Shown: positions 51,807-60,446, counted from the first letter of the stretch. The stretch is 64,000 nucleotides of DNA from Bacillota bacterium (GCA_012839115.1 DUNX01000038.1:1-64000); one strand, 5' to 3'. Notes: generated from the sequence alone by a model not told the origin. Numbers and translations are program-made.

Positions 51807-52556
51807 ATGCCTGTTTTGGAGATACAAGATTTGACCCACGTTTTTCCCGACGGCGCCGTAGCCATTGCCGAGATAAATTTGAAGGTCAACGCCGGTGAAT
51901 TCCTGGTCATTGCCGGGCCCAACGGGTCCGGGAAAACCGTTCTTGCCCTGCACTTGAACGGGTTGTTAAGACCCACTAGGGGGAAGGTGCTTCTTGACGG
52001 GGAACCCATCGATAAAAATATAATTGCAGCACGGAAAAAAGTCGGCCTGGTTTTTCAGGATCCGGATAACCAGATTGTCGGTCAAACTGTGGCCGAGGAC
52101 GTTGCTTTTGGCCCGGAAAATCTCAATTTCCCCCCAGCCCAAGTTGGGATGATTGTCAAAGAATCCTTGGCCGCGGTTGACTTAAGCCAGTTCGCCACAC
52201 GCAGCCCGCACGCCCTCTCCGGCGGGGAAAAGAGAAAACTGGCAATCGCGGGGATCCTCGCGATGAAACCCAAGATTATTGTTTTTGACGAACCCTTTAC
52301 CGGGCTTGACTACCCCGGGGTGGTACAAGTCCTTAAAGAGATTTTGCGCCTCCATAAAACCGGCCACACCATCCTGCTGATCACCCACGAACTTGAAAAG
52401 GTCCTGGCCCATGCGGACAGATTGGTAATAATGCATAAGGGAAGGCTGGTTGCGGACGGAAAACCGGAATCCGTTATCTATCGTGCCGAAAGCTACGGGG
52501 TGAGAATGCCCCTGAAGGATGGGGAGAAGGTTAGTGCGCTGACATGGCTGAAATGA
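51807..52556 (+). CDS. ECF transporter ATPase (biotin, BioM-like)
   Basis: 249-residue ABC ATPase: Walker A GPNGSGKTVLALHLNG (~35-50), Q-loop VFQDPDNQIVGQTVAEDVAFGPENL, signature LSGGEKRKLAIAGILAMKP, Walker B IIVFDEPFTGLD and switch His in LLITHELEKV. ENL after the Q-loop is typical of EcfA proteins. A single ATPase gene suggests a homodimer. It overlaps the next gene by 13 bp. Confidence 0.93.
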   Translation: MPVLEIQDLTHVFPDGAVAIAEINLKVNAGEFLVIAGPNGSGKTVLALHLNGLLRPTRGKVLLDGEPIDKNIIAARKKVGLVFQDPDNQIVGQTVAEDVAFGPENLNFPPAQVGMIVKESLAAVDLSQFATRSPHALSGGEKRKLAIAGILAMKPKIIVFDEPFTGLDYPGVVQVLKEILRLHKTGHTILLITHELEKVLAHADRLVIMHKGRLVADGKPESVIYRAESYGVRMPLKDGEKVSALTWLK

Positions 52557-53299
52557 CGCTTTTTCACTACATACATAAGGATACGGTGCTCCACAGGATG
52601 GACGGCAGGCTGAAGCTGGCTTCTCTGTTGCTCTTTAGTCTCGCAGCCGGCTTTGCCTCTGACTTGCCTGACTACTTGGCGCCATTATCCGTTCTGATTT
52701 GTTCTGTACTCCTCGCAAAACTGCCTTTTACGGTACTGCTTAAAGAGATGAGGTTTTTTGGCGTAATAATCCTCATTGTCATTGTTGTGAACGCCTTTAC
52801 TTTCCCCGGTGATCCCATACTAAAATCTCCGTTCGCAAGCATTTCCCGGCAAGGAGTTATCGCCGGTTTGCGCTTTGCCGGACGGCTAAGTATTGTCCTT
52901 TTGGTTTCTACGGTGATTACAGGAACCACACCTTTAACAAGGTTCAGGGATGCTATTGAATGGTACTTACGTCCCGTTCCTTTTGTCCCGGAGGCAAGGG
53001 TCGCCACCATGATCAACCTGACCTTTCTCTTGATCCCGGTGCTCCTGGATAGTTTTAAGGAAATAAGAAACGCACAAAACTCCCGTTGTGGCCAACTGAG
53101 AAAAAACCCGGTAAAGCGTATGAAATATCTGGTTTTTCCCCTTCTTGGCCAAACCCTGCGCCGGGCTGATGAAATAGTAAACGCCATGGAAGCCAGGTGT
53201 TATTCGGAAGTACGGACAAAAGCGACTTTCAAATGTAAGAAAACAGACTGGTTTCTGCTGGCTATCTCTTTCGCGGTCTTCCTTTTCGTTCTTCTCTAG
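52544..53299 (+). CDS. ECF transporter transmembrane subunit (biotin, BioN/EcfT)
   Basis: 251 residues: FHYIHKDTVLHRMDGRLKLASLLLFSLAAGFA at the start (the P-x-R-KL-like motif), several spans, and the coupling-helix region with RNAQNSRCGQLRKNPVKRMKYLVFPLLGQTLRRADEIVNAMEARCY, containing the ARG-like EARC coupling motif that contacts the ATPase. Together with BioY and the ATPase it forms BioMNY. Confidence 0.92.
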   Translation: MAEMTLFHYIHKDTVLHRMDGRLKLASLLLFSLAAGFASDLPDYLAPLSVLICSVLLAKLPFTVLLKEMRFFGVIILIVIVVNAFTFPGDPILKSPFASISRQGVIAGLRFAGRLSIVLLVSTVITGTTPLTRFRDAIEWYLRPVPFVPEARVATMINLTFLLIPVLLDSFKEIRNAQNSRCGQLRKNPVKRMKYLVFPLLGQTLRRADEIVNAMEARCYSEVRTKATFKCKKTDWFLLAISFAVFLFVLL

Positions 53300-53474
53300 A
53301 AAAAAGATTGCCAGAAAAAAAATGATTATTGGCGCTGCCCCTATGGCTGTACCATTATACCATAGAGCACATCATCGCCTATGGACAAATAATTGCCGGT
53401 GGTATTGGGCTTTGCCAGAACAAAAAAGACTTCCGCGAGAAAAAGCGTTGCTCTGTACAAGTGCGCGCAAAAAG

Positions 53475-53510
53475 AAAGGGCTAACGGCGTAGGCCTTAGC
53501 CCTTTCCTGT
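53475..53510 (-). terminator. Rho-independent terminator of serC
   Basis: AAAGGGCTAA (53475-53484) pairs perfectly with TTAGCCCTTT (53496-53505); read on the minus strand the stem is followed by CTTTTT (to ~53469). It lies 65 bp past the serC stop and may also stop plus-strand ecfT transcripts. Confidence 0.8.
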
Positions 53511-53569
53511 TGATTCCACTTGTGCGCAATGCCCGCTACAAGCTGTTTTTAGGTACTTTCGTCCTGTTC

Positions 53570-54658
53570 TTAACTGTTTTCCTGCCGGAATTCCCGCATA
53601 AAGGCGGCCAGTGTTTGGGCGCCTTCCAGAGTCATGGCGTTATAGAGGGAGGCCCGCAAGCCGCCGACCGAACGGTGGCCCTTAAGGCCAATCAAGCCGT
53701 TGGCCGTGGATTCTTCAACGAACTTCTTCTCCAGTTCGGGGTTGGGGAGACGGAAGGTGATATTCATTAGGGAACGGCTTTCTTTTTGGGCATGTCCGCG
53801 GTAAAACCCGTCGCTTTCATCGATCTCTTTATAAATAAGTGCGGCTTTTTCCCGGTTTTTCTCGGCCATGGCCGCCAGGCCGCCGGTGTCTTCGATCCAT
53901 TTCAGGACCAGGTTAACAATGTAAATCGCAAAGACCGGCGGGGTGTTATAGAGGGAGTCCTTGTCAGCGTGGGTCTTGTAGTTGAAGATGATGGGCACAT
54001 CTTCTTTAATTTTTTCCAGCAATGACTGTTTGATAACGACTACCGTCACCCCGGCGGGACCAAGATTTTTCTGGGCCCCGGCATAAATCAGGGAAAACTT
54101 TTTCGCGTCAAAGGGACGGGACAGGATATCGCTGGACATATCCGCCATCAGGGGGACGTCGCCGCAGTCGGGGAAATCGTGCCACTGGGTGCCCATGATC
54201 GTGTTGTTACTGGTCAGGTGGGCGTAAACCGGCTCGGGTGAGAATTTGATCTCCCCCGGGGAAGGGATACGGGTGAAGTTTTCCTCTTCAGTGCTGGCGG
54301 CGATATGGGCATTTCCCAGGCGGGCGCCTTCTTTATAAGCCTTCTGCGACCAACTGCCGGTCAGTACATAATCGGCGGTCCGGCCCGGAGTAAGGAAGTT
54401 CATGGGGATCATGGCGAATTGACCGCTGGCGCCGCCTTGCAAAAAGAGACAGCGGTAATCGTCGCCCAGGTTTAAGAGTTTTTTCATCCGGGCTTCCGCT
54501 TCCAGGTGAACCCCTTCGTAGGGTTTGGACCGGTGGCTAATCTCCAGTACCGAGAGGCCGGTAGCGCTAAAATCCAACAACTCTTTTTGGACTTGTTCTA
54601 AGACCGGCCGGGGTATGGCTGCCGGTCCGGGATAGAAATTATAGGTTTTTTTCTCCAT
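53570..54658 (-). CDS. serC: phosphoserine aminotransferase
   Basis: A PLP enzyme converting 3-phosphohydroxypyruvate to phosphoserine. YNFYPGPAAIPRPVLEQVQKELLDF, SVLEISHRSKPY, FLQGGASGQFAMIPMN, HLTSNNTIMGTQW and the PLP-lysine motif YAGAQKNLGPAG; the final GLKGHRSVGGLRASLYNAM is the SerC C-terminal signature. 362 residues, AGGAGCGGAGAG upstream of the ATG. Own promoter and terminator; serA is not adjacent. Confidence 0.96.
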   Translation of the reverse strand: MEKKTYNFYPGPAAIPRPVLEQVQKELLDFSATGLSVLEISHRSKPYEGVHLEAEARMKKLLNLGDDYRCLFLQGGASGQFAMIPMNFLTPGRTADYVLTGSWSQKAYKEGARLGNAHIAASTEEENFTRIPSPGEIKFSPEPVYAHLTSNNTIMGTQWHDFPDCGDVPLMADMSSDILSRPFDAKKFSLIYAGAQKNLGPAGVTVVVIKQSLLEKIKEDVPIIFNYKTHADKDSLYNTPPVFAIYIVNLVLKWIEDTGGLAAMAEKNREKAALIYKEIDESDGFYRGHAQKESRSLMNITFRLPNPELEKKFVEESTANGLIGLKGHRSVGGLRASLYNAMTLEGAQTLAAFMREFRQENS

Positions 54659-54691
54659 CGCTCTCCGCTCCTGTTATTTGGTTTTATCAGC

Positions 54692-54720
54692 ATTATACTA
54701 TTAACTTCCTCTCTTCTCAA
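54692..54720 (-). promoter_or_regulatory. promoter of serC
   Basis: On the minus strand TTGAGA (54720-54715), 17-bp spacer, perfect TATAAT (54697-54692). Confidence 0.8.
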
Positions 54721-54769
54721 GTAAAAAAAAATACTGGCAGGATTTATTTACTATAAATTTTACCCAATT

Positions 54770-55198
54770 TTAACTCCGGGGCAGCCTGGAAGCGGGAGCC
54801 GGGCTCCCGGCAGGTAACCGGTAAAACTGGGAAAGGAGTTTTTCCCCGTTTGCGTCTTTAACTTGAAAGACCAGGCAGGAACGGTAGAAGTATTTGGCCG
54901 GAAGGTAGTAGAGACCCAGGCAAGGCCGGTACCGGCCTTTTATCGTGACATAACATCCCCGGTATTTGGCTTCCAAAGGTTCCACACCGGCGGTCAGGAT
55001 CAGGATTTTTTCCCGGCACGGCGCCGGTTGGGGGAGAGCGCAGCCGTATTTTTGCGCCAGCCCGGGCCTGCTGGCGATATTTTCCTCCCCAACCAGAAGC
55101 AGAGGTTTACCGGCAACCGGTTCATGGAAGAAGACCGGTTCAAGGTAAAGCGGGATATACTGGAGAGGAGGATATGGATACAGCGGTGATCTGGGCAA
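54770..55198 (-). CDS. uncharacterised protein downstream of the anti-sigma gene
   Basis: An open frame with codon choice like its neighbours (CGG Arg, GCC Ala, GGC Gly), so likely real. From TTG 55198 it is 142 residues; the frame is open to GTG 55252, which would include a terminator-like hairpin. The sequence has LLLVGEENIASRPGLAQKYG, EKILILTAGVEPLEAKYRG, then CYVTIKGRYRPCLGLYYLPAKYFYRSCLVFQV, rich in Tyr and Leu with four Cys. No membrane span or known motif. It lies 110 bp after the anti-sigma gene on the same strand, so it may be part of the sigma regulon. No family recognised. Confidence 0.55.
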   Translation of the reverse strand: MPRSPLYPYPPLQYIPLYLEPVFFHEPVAGKPLLLVGEENIASRPGLAQKYGCALPQPAPCREKILILTAGVEPLEAKYRGCYVTIKGRYRPCLGLYYLPAKYFYRSCLVFQVKDANGEKLLSQFYRLPAGSPAPASRLPRS

Positions 55199-55231
55199 AA
55201 AAAACGCCCCCTTTTTTCTGTAGGCGTCTTC
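55196..55231 (-). terminator. probable terminator of the sigma/anti-sigma operon
   Basis: On the minus strand GACGCC, a long A-rich loop, GGGCGT, then eight T. It ends at the suggested TTG start of the following gene, so it could also act as an attenuator. Confidence 0.6.
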
Positions 55232-55308
55232 GCGCTTGCAGCTCGTGCCCACATGTGCGCGTACGCTTTATCATATGCCGGGGGAGAGCAGGGGGCGCTT
55301 GGAAGTAT

Positions 55309-55773
55309 TTAACGGGAAACGGGAATCCCCGGGAGGAGGGGAAGAAACGGTTTTTTGCCACCCTCTTCTGCCTGGGTTTCCTGCTGCTGGGGAGTGCGCT
55401 CGTGCACGTCATAACCTGGCAACCGGTCTTCTTTTTTCGCCAATTCCGGTCCTGAGGAGTTTGGAAAGAGCAAAAATGAAGTGAGGAGAAACAAAAGAAT
55501 CCAGGCGGCTGTCATAGCCAAACGTTTTCCCCAGAGAAAGGTCTCTTGCAGCAACCGGCCATCCCGGTAGAGATGGACCTTCTTAAGGAAATCCCCGCCG
55601 ATGGCAGGCGGTTCCAGACCCTCTAAGGAATCTTTGATCAGGGTCAGTTCATCACAAAGGCGGGAACAACCGGCACAAGCAAAGAGGTGCCTGCGGATTT
55701 CCCGGCGCTCTCCAGCACTAAGTTCCTGGTCGAGGTAGGAAGAGAGGAGGTTTTGTACCCGGTGGCAGTTCAT
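55309..55773 (-). CDS. zinc-finger anti-sigma factor (zf-HC2/RsiW type)
   Basis: 154 residues: N-terminal MNCHRVQNLLSSYLDQELSAGERREIRRHLFACAGCSRLC holds the H-x3-C-x2-C zinc motif that binds the sigma factor, then a linker, one membrane span (LAMTAAWILLFLLTSFLLF, ~87-105) and ~50 residues outside. Such proteins are released by site-1 then RseP-type cleavage. The start overlaps the sigma gene by 4 bp (ATGA), so they are co-translated. Confidence 0.92.
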   Translation of the reverse strand: MNCHRVQNLLSSYLDQELSAGERREIRRHLFACAGCSRLCDELTLIKDSLEGLEPPAIGGDFLKKVHLYRDGRLLQETFLWGKRLAMTAAWILLFLLTSFLLFPNSSGPELAKKEDRLPGYDVHERTPQQQETQAEEGGKKPFLPLLPGIPVSR

Positions 55774-56366
55774 TTTTTTCTTCTCCTTTCTTCACGGAAG
55801 TATGGTTTGAGTAACTCCCTGAGTAACCTCCGTCCGCGGTGAATCCGGGATCTTACGGTTCCTAGCGAACACCCCAGCACCTGGCTGATCTCTTCATATG
55901 ACAACCCTTGAATATCACAGAGGATAACCGCAACCCGGAAGTTTTCCGGTATGAGCATAAGGGCCTCTTGGATCGTCCGGCCCAGTTCCTGCCGGAGGGC
56001 TGAATCCTCCGGGATGTTGCTGTAATCCGGTACATCGGTGGTTTTTGCCTGTTCCAGATGGGGATGGGGTTCATCCAGTGAAGAGATGAAAGGACGCCGG
56101 CGTTTTTTCCGGTAGTTATCAACGAAAAGACGGTAAATGATCTGGAACATCCACCGGTCAAAGGCAGTCCCGGGCTGAAAACGGTGATAAGAACGGTAGG
56201 CCTTCAAAAACCCTTCCTGCAAGAGATCCTGGGCATCGTTAATATCCCCCGTCAACCTGTAGGCAAAGTGATAAAGGGGTTTTTCGTAGATTTTAACCTG
56301 TTCTTCAAAGTCCCCCCAGCGGTCGGAGGGAGAACGGGTAAGGCTCAGGCTTTCACTACGCAGCAT
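55770..56366 (-). CDS. ECF RNA polymerase sigma factor (SigW/RpoE-like)
   Basis: 198 residues with region 2 (ekPLYHFAYRLTGDINDAQDLLQEGFLKAYRSYHRFQPGTAFDRWMFQIIYRLFVDNYRKKRR) and region 4 (LMLIPENFRVAVILCDIQGLSYEEISQVLGCSLGTVRSRIHRGRRLLRELL). The linker (~95-125) is acidic. No clear ECF autoregulatory promoter (GAAAC...CGTC) was found in the 174 bp before it; an AT-rich region is present. It is flanked by htrA upstream and its anti-sigma downstream. Confidence 0.93.
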   Translation of the reverse strand: MLRSESLSLTRSPSDRWGDFEEQVKIYEKPLYHFAYRLTGDINDAQDLLQEGFLKAYRSYHRFQPGTAFDRWMFQIIYRLFVDNYRKKRRRPFISSLDEPHPHLEQAKTTDVPDYSNIPEDSALRQELGRTIQEALMLIPENFRVAVILCDIQGLSYEEISQVLGCSLGTVRSRIHRGRRLLRELLKPYFREERRRKK

Positions 56367-56540
56367 TTTGGCCAGTCCTTCCTCATGGTTTTTATGGCTT
56401 TATAATTTTTTAGTTTTACCTTGATGAAACCGGATTTTTCTGCAAAATTTCTTCAAAAAAATTTCTTTGAAATTAATTGTACCTTGTAACCGGGCAAAAG
56501 TCAAAATTGACTCCCCGCCCGGCTGGCAATTATTGGTCTA

Positions 56541-57722
56541 TTAAGGACTGGTCCCGAGAGTGGCGGTGAAGGTCCGGAACGCATTATCTCTCCAGACCAG
56601 CAGGGTGATCTTATCGCCGGCTTTTAACTTCTTAATTTTTGCCGCAAGTTCATCCGGGGATGCCACCTGTTCATGGTTGATCTCCCGGATAATATCCCGC
56701 GGTTTGAGCCCGGCTTTGGCAGCCGGTGAATCTTGAACCACGCTGTCCACATAAACTCCGCTCTTAAATGGAAGATTTAGATAGGAGGCCAATTCCTCGT
56801 TGACCGGGAGCATCCAGATGCCCAGCCACGGACTGGGTGGAGCGGGGGTGGTCAACTCTTCCAGGTGCTTTTTGGCTAGGTTAATCGGGATGGCAAAACC
56901 CATTCCTTGCGCGTTGGAGATGATTGCTTCGTTGATCCCGATGACTTTTCCCTCAAGGTTAACCAGGGGACCGCCGCTGTTGCCGGGGTTAATGGCGGCG
57001 TCGGTTTGGATCAAGTAACCTTGCTCTTTCGGGTCTTTTAAGGAACGGTTTAAAGCGCTGATGATCCCGGCGGTCACGGTCTCCTGAAAACCGAAGGGGT
57101 TGCCGATTGCCACCACCCATTCCCCGATTTGGAGCGCATCAGAGTCGCCAAGTTCAGCATAGGGCAGCGGTTTTTTGGCGTCGATCTTAACCACTGCCAA
57201 ATCAATTTCGGGGTTGGAACCCATCACCTTCGCCTCGAGAGTATCGCCATTTTTTAAGGTGACCGTAATTTTGTCGGCATAGCGGATGACATGTTCATTG
57301 GTGAGGATGTAGCCTTCCGGGTTAATAATGAATCCGGAACCGGTACCTCTCTGTTCGAACTCCGGTCCTTCAAAGGCTTCCGGGAAATCCGGTCCGAAGA
57401 AGTCCCGGAAAAACCTGGGCACCATAAACCTACCGCCGCTGACTTTCCTTACAGTATCAATATAGACAACGGAGGGCGCAACCTTTTCTCTTACCCGGAT
57501 GATCGCGTTTTGCCAGTCGGCGACCGGGAACTCCGTAGTCTTCCGGTGCTCTGTGGCATTATTCGCCGGTCCCACAGCGGAGACGTGCCCGCCCGGGTTT
57601 TTAACGCCGGGAAAAGCAATAAAAACAGCGGAAACAACCACTGGGACAACGAGGATCAGAATAACAGAGAACAGGCGCTTGCGCGCCAGGCGCGATGTTT
57701 TTTCCGGAAACAATTTGGGCAT
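56541..57722 (-). CDS. htrA: HtrA/DegP-type membrane-anchored serine protease
   Basis: 393 residues: a short cytoplasmic basic start, one membrane span (LFSVILILVVPVVVSAVFIAF), a linker, the trypsin-like domain with the triad His in ILTNEHVIRY, Asp in NPEIDLAVVKID and Ser in INPGNSGGPLVNLEG, and one PDZ domain (~300-393, GVYVDSVVQDSPAAKAGLKPRDIIREINHEQVASPDEL). It degrades misfolded exported proteins. The KRLFS segment is encoded by a CGCTTGCGCGCCAGGCGCG tract. The downstream sigma/anti-sigma pair suggests an envelope stress module. Confidence 0.94.
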   Translation of the reverse strand: MPKLFPEKTSRLARKRLFSVILILVVPVVVSAVFIAFPGVKNPGGHVSAVGPANNATEHRKTTEFPVADWQNAIIRVREKVAPSVVYIDTVRKVSGGRFMVPRFFRDFFGPDFPEAFEGPEFEQRGTGSGFIINPEGYILTNEHVIRYADKITVTLKNGDTLEAKVMGSNPEIDLAVVKIDAKKPLPYAELGDSDALQIGEWVVAIGNPFGFQETVTAGIISALNRSLKDPKEQGYLIQTDAAINPGNSGGPLVNLEGKVIGINEAIISNAQGMGFAIPINLAKKHLEELTTPAPPSPWLGIWMLPVNEELASYLNLPFKSGVYVDSVVQDSPAAKAGLKPRDIIREINHEQVASPDELAAKIKKLKAGDKITLLVWRDNAFRTFTATLGTSP

Positions 57723-58004
57723 AGATCCGTACCTCCCACAAACAAGATTCTGCTAAGACCTTTTATCCATAAAAACGGTGCCGGTGTGAGAAAGTTCCTA
57801 AAAAACATCTTTGCTTTTAAAGACAAGCATAAACCAGGTTTTGATGCGCTGTGCAAGGAAATTTCAAGCAAATTACCATTTAAAAAGAAGGATTTTTCTA
57901 GCTGGAGTGGAATATATAACGTGAAATATTTCATGTATGCATATGCAGGCTTATCCTGGGCCGGGAGCAATCCGGTATCCCTTGCGCATATAAGGAGATA
58001 GAAT
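57723..58004. other. divergent intergenic region htrA/yicC with two palindromes
   Basis: 282 bp without a convincing gene. It contains TGAAATATTTCA (57922-57933) and TGCATATGCA (57938-57947), both perfect palindromes, near AATATATAAC. No consensus promoter could be placed with confidence for either gene; the palindromes are candidate operators for yicC and downstream genes. Confidence 0.45.
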
Positions 58005-58889
58005 ATGCCTTTTAGTATGACCGGATACGGGCGGTATAGCAAGGAAGATGCCTTCTATAAAGCAGTAGTCGAGATTCGTAGCCTCAATCACCGTTTTTTA
58101 GATATCTCTGTCCGCCTGCCTTCGAAATATTTATGGTTGGAAGTTGAGTGCACGAAGGTTTTGAAGGAGTTTTTCCGGCGGGGCAAGATTGAAGTCCGTA
58201 TTCAACTGGAAGCGAAGCCGGAGGCTTCCGCGCCGAAAGTAGTTTTAATGGGTGATCTGGTCCGTCAATACCTTGACCAGTTAAACCAGGCAAAAAAACG
58301 TTTCCGGTTGGCCGGGCGTTTACATATAGACCATCTATCAATGATCCCCGAGGGGTTTTTTCTTGTCGAATCAGAAAAAGATGACGAAAAGGCTTTAGGC
58401 GACTTGGTCTTAGCCACTGTTAAAGAAGCCGCCCGCCGCCTTTTGGAGATGCGGGAGAAAGAAGGTAAAGCCCTGGCTTCCGATCTTAGCCGCCGGATAG
58501 GGATACTGGAGGAACGAATTGAAGAGATCCAAACGGTGGCCGGTGATTTGCCCACTGTTTACCGGGAGAAGCTAACCAATAAGATCAAGGAGTTGGCCAA
58601 CGGGGTGATTATCGACGAGAACCGGTTGGCAGCCGAGGTCGTTTATTATGCGGAACGGGCGGATATTACCGAGGAAATAACCAGGTTCAGAAGTCACCTG
58701 CAGCAGTTTACAGCCACTTTGTCACTGGCGGGCCCGATCGGAAGAAAACTGGATTTTATCAGCCAGGAGTTGCTAAGAGAGGTTAATACCATAGCTTCTA
58801 AAGCTTCTGATCTGTCGATCTCCCGGCAGGTGGTGGATATCAAAACGGAAATAGATAAGATCAAAGAACAGGTACAAAACATAGAATAG
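58005..58889 (+). CDS. yicC: YicC-family endoribonuclease
   Basis: 294 residues: SMTGYGRYSKEDAFYKAVVEIRSLNHRFLDISVRLPSKY at the N-terminus and the C-terminal DUF1732 part with DITEEITRFRSHLQQF, GRKLDFISQELLREVNTIASKASDLSISRQVVDIKTEIDKIKEQVQNIE, the most conserved segment of the family. YicC proteins form ring-shaped oligomers and cleave RNA (family knowledge). AAGGAGATAG precedes the ATG. It heads the yicC-mihF-remA-gmk-rpoZ unit. Confidence 0.94.
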   Translation: MPFSMTGYGRYSKEDAFYKAVVEIRSLNHRFLDISVRLPSKYLWLEVECTKVLKEFFRRGKIEVRIQLEAKPEASAPKVVLMGDLVRQYLDQLNQAKKRFRLAGRLHIDHLSMIPEGFFLVESEKDDEKALGDLVLATVKEAARRLLEMREKEGKALASDLSRRIGILEERIEEIQTVAGDLPTVYREKLTNKIKELANGVIIDENRLAAEVVYYAERADITEEITRFRSHLQQFTATLSLAGPIGRKLDFISQELLREVNTIASKASDLSISRQVVDIKTEIDKIKEQVQNIE

Positions 58890-58900
58890 GAGGTGATAAG

Positions 58901-59215
58901 ATGCCGCTCCCCACTTTATCTTTGGAAGAGAAGAAAAGGGCCCTTAAAAAAGCACAACGGGTAAGAAGTCAACGGGCGAAGCTGCGTCAGGATCTGAAAG
59001 CGGGGCGTACAACCATTCGCGAAGTGCTGGAAAGAGCAGATGACGACGTTATCGCCAAGATGCGTGTGGTCTATCTTCTCGAGTCCTTACCAAGGATTGG
59101 TAAGATCCGCACCCGCAAGATCATGAACGACATCGGGATCGATGAGACCCGGCGTATTCAAGGGTTAGGTAGCCGTCAAAAACAAGCATTACTTGAGCGC
59201 TTTGGCAACCAGTAG
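58901..59215 (+). CDS. mihF: integration host factor, mIHF type
   Basis: 104 residues: an N-terminal helix rich in Lys/Arg (EEKKRALKKAQRVRSQRAKLRQDLKAGRTTIREVLERADDD), then the H2TH-like module MRVVYLLESLPRIGKIRTRKIMNDIGIDETRRIQGLGSRQKQALLERF. This matches the actinobacterial-type IHF found next to gmk in actinobacteria and many Clostridia; it binds DNA and bends it. AGGAGGTGA gives a strong ribosome site. Confidence 0.9.
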   Translation: MPLPTLSLEEKKRALKKAQRVRSQRAKLRQDLKAGRTTIREVLERADDDVIAKMRVVYLLESLPRIGKIRTRKIMNDIGIDETRRIQGLGSRQKQALLERFGNQ

Positions 59216-59236
59216 GGAAGGAGGACATTATTCCGG

Positions 59237-59506
59237 ATGGAGATAAAGCTGATCAACATAGGATTTGGAAATATTGTCGCGGCAAATAGAATTGTTGCTA
59301 TTGTCAGTCCGGATTCCGCGCCGATCAAAAGAATCATCCTTGAGAGCCGTGAAAAAGGTATGTTGATTGACGCCACCTACGGACGGAGAACAAGGGCGGT
59401 GGTTATCGTTGACAGTGGCCACGTTGTCCTTTCCGCCGTGCAGCCGGAGACAGTCGCTCACCGTTTAGCGGCCAAGGAATCTCAGCAAGGAGAAGTGGTG
59501 GAGTAA
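59237..59506 (+). CDS. remA: RemA/DUF370 extracellular matrix regulator
   Basis: 89 residues: [68 protein letters not shown] is the complete DUF370 fold (key blocks [20 protein letters not shown]). In Bacillus, RemA is an oligomeric DNA-binding activator of biofilm matrix and osmoprotection genes. GGAAGGAGG precedes the ATG, and gmk starts 5 bp after its stop. Confidence 0.93.
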   Translation: MEIKLINIGFGNIVAANRIVAIVSPDSAPIKRIILESREKGMLIDATYGRRTRAVVIVDSGHVVLSAVQPETVAHRLAAKESQQGEVVE

Positions 59507-59511
59507 AATCA

Positions 59512-60111
59512 ATGGCACGAGGGTTGTTATTTGTCATCTCCGGACCTTCGGGCGTAGGTAAAAATTCAGTACTTAACAGGGTTTTAAAAGAGCGGAACGA
59601 CATATTTTACTCGATCTCCGCCACTACTCGTCCTCCGCGCCGGAACGAGGTGAACGGGAAGGATTATTATTTCCTTACCAAAGATGAGTTTGAAAAAGCC
59701 ATTGAAAGCGGCGGTTTGTTGGAATGGGCCTTGGTCTATGACAATTATTACGGTACACCGCGGAAAGCGGTGGAAGAGCGACTAAACAAGGGACAGCATG
59801 TAATAATGGATCTGGATACCCAGGGCGCGGCTCGTGTCCGGAATAATTTACCAGAAGCGGTTCTAATTTTTCTTCTTCCTCCATCCCGTGAAGAACTAAA
59901 ACGGCGGTTACTGGCAAGGAAATCCGAAGCGAAGGCGGCTGTGGAAAGACGCTTGGCATGTTTTGATAACGAATTGGCCGCAATTGACCGGTATAACTAT
60001 GTGGTAGTGAACGATCTTTTGGAAAACGCCTGCCGGAAAGTGACAGCCATTATTACTGCAGAAGAGGCCAGAGTAGACAGGGGTTATTGGCGCGAAATAT
60101 TTTGGACTTGA
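59512..60111 (+). CDS. gmk: guanylate kinase
   Basis: GMP to GDP with ATP. P-loop GPSGVGKNSVLNRVL (~11-25), GMP-binding ATTRPPRRNEVNGKDYYFLTKDEF, and the LID region RRLLARKSEAKAAVERRL. The P-loop has Asn-Ser after the Lys, where most enzymes have Gly/Ser-Thr/Ser; it remains compatible with activity. 199 residues, at the family size. Confidence 0.95.
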   Translation: MARGLLFVISGPSGVGKNSVLNRVLKERNDIFYSISATTRPPRRNEVNGKDYYFLTKDEFEKAIESGGLLEWALVYDNYYGTPRKAVEERLNKGQHVIMDLDTQGAARVRNNLPEAVLIFLLPPSREELKRRLLARKSEAKAAVERRLACFDNELAAIDRYNYVVVNDLLENACRKVTAIITAEEARVDRGYWREIFWT

Positions 60112-60136
60112 CAAAGCAATAAATTCATGCTAAAAG
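60108..60136 (+). promoter_or_regulatory. possible internal promoter for rpoZ
   Basis: A perfect TTGACA (60108-60113) over the gmk stop with a 17-bp spacer to TAAAAG (60131-60136), a weaker -10. Confidence 0.45.
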
Positions 60137-60196
60137 TGAATAGCTAGAAGTACAAAAAAAGTAAAAGTCACTACTTTGCATAGAAGGAGGATGTCC

Positions 60197-60379
60197 ATGA
60201 TCACCCCTTCGCTTGAGGATCTCCTGAAACAAGTAGACAGCCAGTATACACTGGTTATCGCTACAGCAAAACGGGCCCGGCAAATCAATGCCAGGGACGG
60301 TGACGACAACAGTATAAGGGCCGTTTCCCTTGCCATGGAAGATATTTTGAGCGGGCGGGTGCAAATTGAGCGGAAATAG
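60197..60379 (+). CDS. rpoZ: RNA polymerase omega subunit
   Basis: 60 residues: TPSLEDLLKQVDSQYTLVIATAKRARQINA is the omega core, followed by SIRAVSLAMEDILSGRVQI. AGAAGGAGG directly abuts ATG 60191, so ATG 60197, six bases further, is the better start. The protein is short but complete for Bacillota. Confidence 0.92.
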   Translation: MITPSLEDLLKQVDSQYTLVIATAKRARQINARDGDDNSIRAVSLAMEDILSGRVQIERK

Positions 60380-60413
60380 GTAAGGCCGCTTCTTTGCTGC
60401 ATCATCATTTTTA

Positions 60414-60446
60414 CCCGGTACCTCGTTGTACCGGGAATTTTGTTTT
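60414..60446 (+). terminator. Rho-independent terminator after rpoZ
   Basis: CCCGGTAC/GTACCGGG perfect 8-bp stem with loop CTCGTT and a T-rich tail. coaBC begins 55 bp later, after a 13-base CpG alternating run (60468-60480). Confidence 0.75.

Noticed and set aside
55174-55455. A plus-strand ORF with a good GAGGAGG ribosome site
   Set aside because: It overlaps the anti-sigma gene antisense. The apparent ribosome site is the complement of codons of the minus-strand gene, whose codon usage is normal.
57291-58001. A 236-codon plus-strand ORF over htrA and its upstream region
   Set aside because: It is antisense to well-supported HtrA coding sequence, has no recognisable domain, and codon use is unlike neighbours.
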